The notes beneath the pieces were generated by a model. It ran no database searches, was not told the origin of the DNA, and was given only the letters and a program-made list of their open reading frames with translations. Shown here one piece after another: positions 1 through 5,396 of a DNA stretch of 6,464 nucleotides (position 1 is its first letter; every line of letters begins with the position of its first letter). A program made the translations under genes and the position numbers. The stretch is from Alphaproteobacteria bacterium (GTDB lineage Bacteria; Pseudomonadota; Alphaproteobacteria; Rhodobacterales; Rhodobacteraceae). The stretch is taken from NCBI GenBank assembly GCA_024279075.1, contig JAJRRX010000349.1:1-6464 (forward strand). The letters run 5' to 3'.

Positions 1-1
1 C

Positions 2-112
2 GCGCGGGGCGAAAGCCTGAAAGACGCCCATGCCCGCGCCTATGCCCGCCTGAGCCGCATTGACTGGCCCGGCGGTTTTGCCCGCACGGATATCGGCTGG
101 CGTGCAATTTAA
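2..112 (+). CDS. purD: Phosphoribosylamine--glycine ligase, C-terminal end (partial)
   Basis: This is the last 36 codons of a gene that enters from the left edge and stops at TAA (110-112). The tail contains ARAYARLSRIDWPGGFAR followed by TDIGWRAI. That matches the very conserved end of PurD (GAR synthetase), where an Ala-rich helix is followed by RIDWPGGF-x-R-x-DIGWRA. PurD is a cytoplasmic ATP-grasp enzyme that joins glycine to 5-phosphoribosylamine in the second step of purine synthesis. Only the C-terminal subdomain is visible, so the catalytic ATP-grasp core cannot be checked. The gene runs in the same direction as the following two-component pair, 81 bp upstream of it. I found no strong promoter or terminator in that gap, so read-through into the regulator is possible. 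The family call comes from motif memory over a short stretch. Confidence 0.85.
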   Translation, partial: ARGESLKDAHARAYARLSRIDWPGGFARTDIGWRAI

Positions 113-193
113 CCTAGCCTGCCTGCCGCACGCTGGGTACACTTGGTAACAAGTTTTGCCTCCTCCGGTTTTTGCAAAGGGTAAATTGCCGCC

Positions 194-925
194 ATGAATG
201 CTACCAACCATGTGCTAATTGTCGATGATGACCGTGAGATCCGCGACTTGCTAAAGCGATTTTTAAGCAAGCACGGGTTTCGGGTGTCGGTGGCAGCGGA
301 GGGTGAAAGCATGCACGAAGCCCTTGAAAACTGGAAGATAGACCTGATCGTGCTGGACAGAATGCTACCGGGCAAAGACGGGCTGAGCCTGTGTGAAAGC
401 CTGCGCACGCGCAGCACTGTGCCGATTGTGATGCTTACGGTTTTGGGGGAAGAAAGCGACCGGATTCAGGGCTTTAAGGCAGGGGCGGATGATTACCTGA
501 GCAAGCCTTTTAACCCGCAAGAATTACTGGCGCGTATCAAAGCCGTGCTACGCCGCACCCAAATGGCCCCGCCAAGTGCGGGGGGCGATCAACGCAGTTT
601 GAGCTTTGGCCCATGGCGGCTCAACCTCGCGCTACGCCAGCTTACCGCCCAAAATGGCACCTTGGTAGACCTAAGCACAGGCGAGTTTGACCTATTGGTC
701 GCCTTTGCCGAGCACGCGGGCCAAGTGCTCTCACGCGATCAACTGCTTGATCTGGCCAGTGGGCAGATCGAGCACCCGTTTGACCGCAAAATAGATATGC
801 AGGTCAGCCGTTTGCGGCGCAAAATCGAGGTTGACCCGAAAAGCCCTGTACTGATCCAAACTGTGCGCGGTGGTGGCTATGTTTTTACTGCGGAGGTAAC
901 AGCCCATGCGCAATCCCTTTCCTGA
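194..925 (+). CDS. OmpR-family two-component response regulator
   Basis: A 243-residue cytoplasmic DNA-binding response regulator of normal length for the OmpR/PhoB family. Receiver domain, residues about 6-120: acidic pocket D11-D13 (VLIVDDDREIRDLL), phospho-acceptor D55 (LIVLDRMLPGKDG), switch T82 and conserved K104 (YLSKPFNPQELLARIKAVLRR). A linker (about 122-135) leads to a winged-helix DNA-binding domain (about 136-235) with the typical LSTGEFDLL, VLSRDQLLDLA, VSRLRRKIE and TVRGGGYVF segments. The receiver follows E. coli OmpR closely (GKDGLSLCESLR, KPFNPQELLARI). The residue after D55 is Arg where OmpR-like proteins usually have a hydrophobic one. ATG 194 is preceded by AAGGG at 177-181, a rather distant ribosome site (12 nt). 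The gene overlaps the next one, its presumed cognate kinase, by 20 bp. Target genes cannot be inferred. Confidence 0.95.
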   Translation: MNATNHVLIVDDDREIRDLLKRFLSKHGFRVSVAAEGESMHEALENWKIDLIVLDRMLPGKDGLSLCESLRTRSTVPIVMLTVLGEESDRIQGFKAGADDYLSKPFNPQELLARIKAVLRRTQMAPPSAGGDQRSLSFGPWRLNLALRQLTAQNGTLVDLSTGEFDLLVAFAEHAGQVLSRDQLLDLASGQIEHPFDRKIDMQVSRLRRKIEVDPKSPVLIQTVRGGGYVFTAEVTAHAQSLS

Positions 926-2318
926 TACCCTTGCTTTTCGCACCACGGCGCTTTTGGTCATCGGCCTCGCCGTTACCCATTTTATCAGCAACCTTTTTTA
1001 CACGACAGACCGTGAAACCGCGCTGCTTTCAGCGGGCGGCGAGCATGCTATCCAGTGGATCGCCACCACCGGTGCCTTTGCCGATACCATTTCAGATGCG
1101 GCTTGGGCGGATGTGATTGCGCGCTCCAATACCGATAGCCGCTTTGTGATGGTGGCAGATACGCCTTTGGTGGATACCCCGCGCGCGGGCGGTTGGCGGG
1201 AGGACGCGCTGCAACGGGAGCTGGAACGCCATGTAGCACCAGACCATGTGGATGAATTCCATATCTCCTTTGCGCCAAGGGATCACGTGCCGGAGTCCGA
1301 AATGGATATCCTAGGTTATTTTTCAGCGTTAGATGCAAGGAATACAGCTGATTTTATCCTCCTCTCGCTAAAGCTCGACAATGGCCGTTGGCTCAATATG
1401 GCCTCGCCGGTGCAGGCTGCGCCGCCGTTTTTCTCGGCGCGGCTCGGGCTTTCAATGGCGGTGATGCTTGTGGCGGTAGTCGCCATTGCCGCGCCACTGG
1501 TAAGCCGGATGACGGCCCCGCTCAAGCACCTTTCCAACGCGGCTGAAAAACTTGGCACCGATGTGCAAGCCCCCGCCATACCCGAAACCGGCCCCGAGGA
1601 AGTGCGCCGAACCGCCCATGCTTTTAACGTGATGCAAAACCGCATTCGCCGCTATGTGGAGGACCGCACTCAAATGCTGGCTGCCATCGCCCATGATCTT
1701 GGCACGCCGATTACCCGCCTGCGGCTGCGGGCCGAGTTTGTCGATGACCCTGCGCTCTCGCAAAAAATGCTGCGGGACCTTGATGACATGCAGCAAATGG
1801 TGGCCTCTACCTTGTCATTCATCCGAGAAGACACCACCTCGGAACCGCAAGCCACCGTGGATATTGGCACGCTTTTGGCGCGGGTTTGTGATGATCTGGA
1901 GGATTCAGGCCATGATGTGGCATTGGCCGACATGCCGCGCTGGGTGTTGGTTAATTGCCGCCCCGTTGCCCTGCGCCGCGCTTTGGGGAACCTGATTGAT
2001 AACGCGGTTAAATATGGCCAAGCGGCGCGAGTTTCACTGGAAACAGGCGAGCGCAAGGTGTGCATATTGATCGAGGATTCCGGCCCTGGCATTCCGGAAA
2101 GCCGGTTTGAAGATGTGTTTCAGCCCTTCCTGCGCTTGGAAGATTCACGCAATCGCGAAACCGGAGGCACGGGGCTTGGGCTTTCGGTTGCCCGCACCAT
2201 AATTCGGGGCCATGGCGGGGATATAACCTTGAGTAACCGCGAAAATGGCGGCTTGTGTGTGACGGTTATACTGCCGCGCGCGCAACATATTGAGCATGGC
2301 GAAAGTGCGGTAAGTTAG
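906..2318 (+). CDS. EnvZ-like membrane sensor histidine kinase
   Basis: A 470-residue inner-membrane sensor kinase, close to EnvZ in length and layout. TM1 is about residues 12-32. A periplasmic sensor region of about 145 residues follows (about 33-177), with no fold I recognise. TM2 is about 179-199 (GLSMAVMLVAVVAIAAPLV), then a HAMP domain (about 200-250, SRMTAPLKHLSNAAEKLG). The HisKA helix carries H263 in AAIAHDLGTPITRLRLRAEF. The ATP-binding domain has the N box NLIDNAVKYG (362-371), G1 box DSGPGI (391-396), an F box (about 405-409) and G2 box GGTGLGLS (420-427). All residues needed for autophosphorylation are present. The motif reads HDLGTP rather than the commoner HDLRTP. The start is supported by GGAGG at 892-896, 9 nt before ATG 906. 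The start lies inside the regulator gene, so the two are translationally coupled and form a cognate pair. The stimulus is unknown. Confidence 0.95.
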   Translation: MRNPFPDTLAFRTTALLVIGLAVTHFISNLFYTTDRETALLSAGGEHAIQWIATTGAFADTISDAAWADVIARSNTDSRFVMVADTPLVDTPRAGGWREDALQRELERHVAPDHVDEFHISFAPRDHVPESEMDILGYFSALDARNTADFILLSLKLDNGRWLNMASPVQAAPPFFSARLGLSMAVMLVAVVAIAAPLVSRMTAPLKHLSNAAEKLGTDVQAPAIPETGPEEVRRTAHAFNVMQNRIRRYVEDRTQMLAAIAHDLGTPITRLRLRAEFVDDPALSQKMLRDLDDMQQMVASTLSFIREDTTSEPQATVDIGTLLARVCDDLEDSGHDVALADMPRWVLVNCRPVALRRALGNLIDNAVKYGQAARVSLETGERKVCILIEDSGPGIPESRFEDVFQPFLRLEDSRNRETGGTGLGLSVARTIIRGHGGDITLSNRENGGLCVTVILPRAQHIEHGESAVS

Positions 2319-2374
2319 CGGGAGGCCAATGCCCGCGATGCATTTTACTGAAAACCCATTCCAACCCTGCCCTA

Positions 2375-2400
2375 GAAAACCTCGGTTTTCGGTATTTATT
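2375..2400 (+). terminator. Weak terminator-like hairpin after the kinase gene
   Basis: GAAAACC-TC-GGTTTTC (2375-2390) is a 7-bp inverted repeat with a 2-nt centre (6 bp with a 4-nt loop in RNA), followed by GGTATTTATT. It lies 57 bp after the kinase stop codon, in the AT-rich gap between two convergent transcription units, where a terminator is expected. The stem is AT-rich and the tail is not a clean U run, so efficiency is doubtful. The same repeat could act on - strand transcripts. Confidence 0.35.
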
Positions 2401-2540
2401 AACCTAGGTTAGTAGGTATATGAATCTGTTATTTTACTGTTTGTTTACATACTGTTAAAAACCTAATACCGCAAAATAAATTGCCCTGAAAAGAGGCGTT
2501 ATTCGTCGTAAGGAAAAGGACGCTTTATCTCGGAATTCCG

Positions 2541-3767
2541 CTAGAGAACACGCAATTCAACAGGCGCGTTCAGATCCGGCTTTAGCAAGGGTTTGAGCGG
2601 GGCCAAAATACGGCGCTCGGGGCGGGAGGACATATAATCACCCCACAGTGTTTTGCCATCAGACAGCGCGGTTAGGTGTCCACTGACCGGCTGGGAGAGG
2701 CGTAGCTGCATCTGTGTCATCGCGTTTGGGGCATTTGATTTTACCAAACGCTGCGGCACGACAAAGCGGATATCAGGGTCTGCCGAGCACAGTGGCACAT
2801 GGCCCTCGCCACCAATTGGCGTAGCGATATCCTGCGCGATCCTGCCTGCGGTTTCCACCGCCTCATGCCAGCACCAAGAGGAGGTTTCAACCGGCCTTAG
2901 CAAGTTGCCGGTGCAAAAATAACTCGGGTCGCTGGCGCGGCCATATTGGTCAATGCTCGGGCCGCCGGTGCCTTGGTCCACCTCAAGGTGGCTGGCATAA
3001 AGCAGCGCGGATTCAGGGCGGAAACGGCCAGAGATAATTACGCCATCGGCGGCGATTTGATGCCCCTGCCCTTCCCCATCGGTATAGGCCACGGCTTCCA
3101 CCGTTTTTTCGCCCAAAATACGAATATTGCTGGTATTAAACCGAATAGGCACGCCTGTGAGCGCCGGAAAGGGCCGCATAAATTGCCGGACTGTAACGCG
3201 GTCATTTTCCTCCAGTATAGCTTGTGGGCGCATGCCCATATGGCGGCAGGTCATGATCGCGGAAAAGGACACCAGCTCGCTGCCGATGATCACCGGCCTG
3301 CGAAACGGGCGCTGGTGATTGAGGTAAACCATGGATTGCAGTGCGCCGGTGGTGAGCACGCCCATCGGCCGTTGGCCGCCAATAAAGCGCTGGGCGCGGC
3401 TGCTTTCCCGCACCCCCATGCACAGCACCACCCGCGTTGCCTGCAATTCATAGCTACCTTCAGATGTGTTCACGCTCAGCCGCGCCTGTGGATGCAGCGC
3501 CGTTACTGTGGTATCACAGCGGATATCCACCCCCGCTGCCCGTGCGTTTTGCACCAGCTTGCGCGCATAATCCGGCCCCTTCAGCACCCGCTTCAGCTCA
3601 CGCAGGCCAAAAGGATAATGCCCACAATGGCGCGGCACCCCGCCCGCTTCCAGCTCGCGCTCCAGCACGGTCACGCCCGAAACTCCAAGCCGTCGCAGCT
3701 CGGTGGCGAGCGCCAGCCCCGCCGTGCCGCCGCCGACAATCGCGATGTTGCAGTGTTGCTCAGCCAT
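2541..3767 (-). CDS. NAD(P)/FAD-dependent oxidoreductase, partner of GlpA-like dehydrogenase
   Basis: A 408-residue flavoprotein of the pyridine-nucleotide-disulphide-oxidoreductase fold. The N-terminal Rossmann motif IAIVGGGTAGLALA (8-21) binds FAD. A second nucleotide-binding segment starts near VIIGSELVSFSA (159-170). GNLLRPVETSSWCWHEAVETAG (about 287-308) is the usual C-terminal FAD-contact region. There is no CxxC redox pair, so it is not a thioredoxin-reductase type; GGVPRHCGHYPFG (42-54) sits where relatives carry a conserved Cys/His stretch. Residues about 334-408 (FVVPQRL to the end) form an extra tail. I chose ATG 3767 because GGGAG (3774-3778) lies 6 nt before it; the frame can be extended 8 codons to a TTG, but that start is poorer. 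It overlaps the upstream dehydrogenase gene by 8 bp (ATGGCTGA). By family it resembles the second flavin subunit of GlpA/GlpB-like, TM1433-like and HcnB/opine-oxidase-like complexes, passing electrons from the partner subunit. The exact acceptor is inference. Confidence 0.85.
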   Translation of the reverse strand: MAEQHCNIAIVGGGTAGLALATELRRLGVSGVTVLERELEAGGVPRHCGHYPFGLRELKRVLKGPDYARKLVQNARAAGVDIRCDTTVTALHPQARLSVNTSEGSYELQATRVVLCMGVRESSRAQRFIGGQRPMGVLTTGALQSMVYLNHQRPFRRPVIIGSELVSFSAIMTCRHMGMRPQAILEENDRVTVRQFMRPFPALTGVPIRFNTSNIRILGEKTVEAVAYTDGEGQGHQIAADGVIISGRFRPESALLYASHLEVDQGTGGPSIDQYGRASDPSYFCTGNLLRPVETSSWCWHEAVETAGRIAQDIATPIGGEGHVPLCSADPDIRFVVPQRLVKSNAPNAMTQMQLRLSQPVSGHLTALSDGKTLWGDYMSSRPERRILAPLKPLLKPDLNAPVELRVL

Positions 3768-5154
3768 CACGCTCTCCCAAGGCAGGGTCAAGGCGCCCCT
3801 CGGTCAGCGTGGCCAATGGGCCGGTGCAATAAAACCCTTGGCAGCGCCCCATACACACCCGCGTGCGCCGCTTTAAGCCTTGCAGGGTTGTCGGAGCCAT
3901 CGGGCCGTCGAGCGCCGCCAGAATCTCGCGCTTGGTCACCAACTCGCAATGACAGATAATGCCGCCATGGTCGGGGCTTTCCCAATCCCGCGGGTGATAA
4001 TTTGAAAGCCTGTCCGGTGCGGGACAAATCGGCGTTGCAATCGGCGCGCCACTAAATTCAACCCCCGCATTCAGCCGAGACACATGCCGCGCAATGCCCA
4101 ACGCCGCGCTCAGCCCTGTTGAGCGAATACCCCCCACAGTAATATACCCCTGCTCGGCGTGGTTCGTAATCTGGTAATCCTGAAACTCAGTCGCGGGCCG
4201 CAGCCCCGCATACACCGTTGTTACTTCGTAATCCGCCAGTGCGGGCAGCATCTCGATACCCTTGTCGCGCAGGGCCTTCAAAGCCTCAGCATCGGTCGAA
4301 GCATCCGTCCGGCTCTCCTGCTCCTCCGCCGTTGGCCCCACCGCGATATTGCCAAATATTGTGCGGAAGATCACCACGCCTTTGGTGGTTTTGGTCGGCA
4401 CCGGCAAGATCACCGCTTCCACCAGCTCGGAAGCCGGCTTATCAAACACCACAAACTGCCCCTTGCGCGGCATGATGCTGAAATCCCGACGCCCCAAAAG
4501 CCGCTCGTCAATCACATCCCCGTAAAGCCCCGCGCAGTTGATCACCTGCTTGGCCCGCACCGCACCCTGCGCCGTTTCCAGCCGCCAGACCCTGTCAAAC
4601 ACCCCCGAAAGCACCTCGCAATTGCGCCGCAATTCGGCCCCATTGGCCAGCGCTTGCAGAATGTAGGCATGGGCTGAGGCCCACGGGTCGATCACATATT
4701 CGCTGGGCACCACAAAACCGCCCATCACCGCGCTCGAAAGCTGCGGTTCCTGCGTCAAAATCTCGGCGCGGCTGCGCAAGGCCACATCCATCACCCCGTT
4801 TTTATGTGCCTTGGCCACCAGCCCGTCCAGCTGCACCACCTGCTCGTCGTCCCATGCCAAAACCATCGCGCCGCATTTCAGCAAAGGCAGCCCAAGGCTT
4901 TCGCGAATCTCCAGATATTCCGCATAGCCATCAGCAATGCATTTTTGCTCCAGCGAGCCAGGCGGAGCATCAAAACCGGTATGCAAAATGGCGCTATTGG
5001 CTTTGGACGCGCCATCAAGCACCTCCGCCGCCTTTTCCAGCACCACAACCCGCGCGCCATCGATCGTAAACCGCCGCGCCATGGCGCAGCCAACAACGCC
5101 GGCACCTATAATGGCAACATCGAAAGGCTCATTAGCATCGGAGGTGTCGGGCAT
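3760..5154 (-). CDS. GlpA-like FAD-dependent dehydrogenase with C-terminal BFD-type [2Fe-2S] domain
   Basis: A 464-residue protein joining a DAO/GlpA flavin fold to a BFD-like iron-sulphur domain. N-terminal FAD motif: DVAIIGAGVVGCAMARRF (12-29), then VVVLEKA (36-42) and the family segment GASKANSAILHTGFDAPPGS (48-67). Later DAO landmarks are VINCAGLYGD (204-213), YAGLRPATEF (315-324) and ITVGGIRSTGLSAALGIA (338-355). The BFD region (about 396-445) has IICHCE with C401 and C403, and RTRVCMGRCQGFYC with C434, C438 and C443. The order DAO then BFD is that of anaerobic glycerol-3-phosphate dehydrogenase subunit GlpA and of TM1432-like proteins. A likely role is oxidation of glycerol 3-phosphate or another 2-hydroxy/polyol phosphate, with electrons passing to the partner flavoprotein; the substrate is not proven. 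ATG 5154 has a weak ribosome site (GAAAG, 6-nt spacing). It is first in a two-gene operon and divergent from a DeoR-type repressor gene. Confidence 0.85.
   Translation of the reverse strand: MPDTSDANEPFDVAIIGAGVVGCAMARRFTIDGARVVVLEKAAEVLDGASKANSAILHTGFDAPPGSLEQKCIADGYAEYLEIRESLGLPLLKCGAMVLAWDDEQVVQLDGLVAKAHKNGVMDVALRSRAEILTQEPQLSSAVMGGFVVPSEYVIDPWASAHAYILQALANGAELRRNCEVLSGVFDRVWRLETAQGAVRAKQVINCAGLYGDVIDERLLGRRDFSIMPRKGQFVVFDKPASELVEAVILPVPTKTTKGVVIFRTIFGNIAVGPTAEEQESRTDASTDAEALKALRDKGIEMLPALADYEVTTVYAGLRPATEFQDYQITNHAEQGYITVGGIRSTGLSAALGIARHVSRLNAGVEFSGAPIATPICPAPDRLSNYHPRDWESPDHGGIICHCELVTKREILAALDGPMAPTTLQGLKRRTRVCMGRCQGFYCTGPLATLTEGRLDPALGERDG
3774..3778 (-). promoter_or_regulatory. Shine-Dalgarno site deciding the start of the second flavoprotein gene
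   Basis: Read on the - strand, GGGAG is followed by six bases (AGCGTG) and then ATG at 3767. It lies within the last codons of the upstream gene, whose TGA (3760-3762) overlaps the new start. This supports translational coupling and selects ATG 3767 over the TTG eight codons upstream. Confidence 0.7.
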
Positions 5155-5192
5155 CAGGAACTTTCGAATCTCGGCCCGTAGCGGGTGTAGAG

Positions 5193-5222
5193 AATATAAC
5201 CGTGTGCATATGAGGTTGACAA
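5193..5222 (-). promoter_or_regulatory. Sigma-70-like promoter of the dehydrogenase operon
   Basis: On the - strand, TTGTCA (5217-5222) and TATATT (5193-5198) are separated by 18 bp. They match the -35 and -10 consensus at five of six positions each. Transcription would begin near 5186, giving a leader of about 32 nt before ATG 5154. The first bases of that leader form CCCG-CTA-CGGG (5175-5185). The -35 box almost coincides with a + strand TTGACA. Confidence 0.55.
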
Positions 5223-5243
5223 GGTGAAAATGCCAAGTATTGT
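5216..5243 (+). promoter_or_regulatory. Possible + strand promoter toward the DeoR-type repressor gene
   Basis: A perfect TTGACA (5216-5221) is followed after 16 bp by TATTGT (5238-5243), a four-of-six -10 match. Transcription would start near 5250 and leave a leader of about 147 nt before the repressor ATG at 5397. The -35 box is offset by one base from that of the opposing operon promoter, so the two would compete. The weak -10 and long leader lower confidence. Confidence 0.35.
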
Positions 5244-5346
5244 TGATATGGTCAATATTAAATTTCTATGTTTTGTTATTTTTTATATATTTATTAAAGT
5301 GTTACGAGGTTTTTTGACAATTCGGGCAATAACAAAAATTGGTTAG
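5230..5346 (+). CDS. Possible 38-residue hydrophobic small protein or leader peptide
   Basis: An open frame from ATG 5230 to TAG 5344-5346 encodes 38 residues beginning MPSIVDMVNIKFLCFVIFYI and ending with a basic segment (VLRGFLTIRAITKIG). AAGG at 5221-5224 lies 5 nt before the ATG, a reasonable ribosome site. The stretch KFLCFVIFYIFIKVL could span a membrane, and Arg/Lys residues cluster after it. The frame ends 50 bp before the repressor gene, on the same strand. Against it: the DNA here is AT-rich with T runs, which produces Phe/Ile/Leu codons by chance, and the best + strand promoter would start transcription downstream of this ATG. I recognise no family. It could equally be non-coding leader DNA. 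Confidence 0.25.
   Translation: MPSIVDMVNIKFLCFVIFYIFIKVLRGFLTIRAITKIG
5238..5257. promoter_or_regulatory. Candidate operator for the DeoR-type repressor
   Basis: TATTG (5238-5242) and CAATA (5253-5257) form an inverted repeat, with TTGA-N5-TCAA (5243-5255) nested inside it. The site overlaps the proposed + strand -10 and lies just upstream of the - strand -35. TTGAC cores recur at 5216-5220 (+), 5251-5255 (-) and 5314-5318 (+). Position between the divergent genes is the main argument. The symmetry is short and could be chance in AT-rich DNA. Confidence 0.25.
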
Positions 5347-5396
5347 CAGATGCAAAATTCCCAAATAACTCTCACCCAGCCTGTTGAGGTTTTTCA

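Noticed and set aside
113..193. Dedicated promoter or purD terminator in the gap before the response regulator
   Set aside because: TTGGTA (143-148) has no -10 partner. The short repeats (CTTG-GTAA-CAAG, TTTGC...GCAAA) are too weak to call.
3768..3791. Start of the second flavoprotein at a TTG eight codons further upstream
   Set aside because: The added residues are not family-like, there is no good ribosome site before the TTG, and ATG 3767 has GGGAG at ideal spacing.
2946..3959. A 337-codon open frame on the + strand
   Set aside because: It is antisense to the two flavoprotein genes, has no recognisable domain and an odd His/Arg/Ala-rich composition. The - strand frames carry clear FAD motifs.
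5314..5342. Second + strand TTGACA as a promoter for the repressor gene
   Set aside because: No acceptable -10 box is found 16-18 bp downstream. I treat this TTGACA only as a possible operator word.
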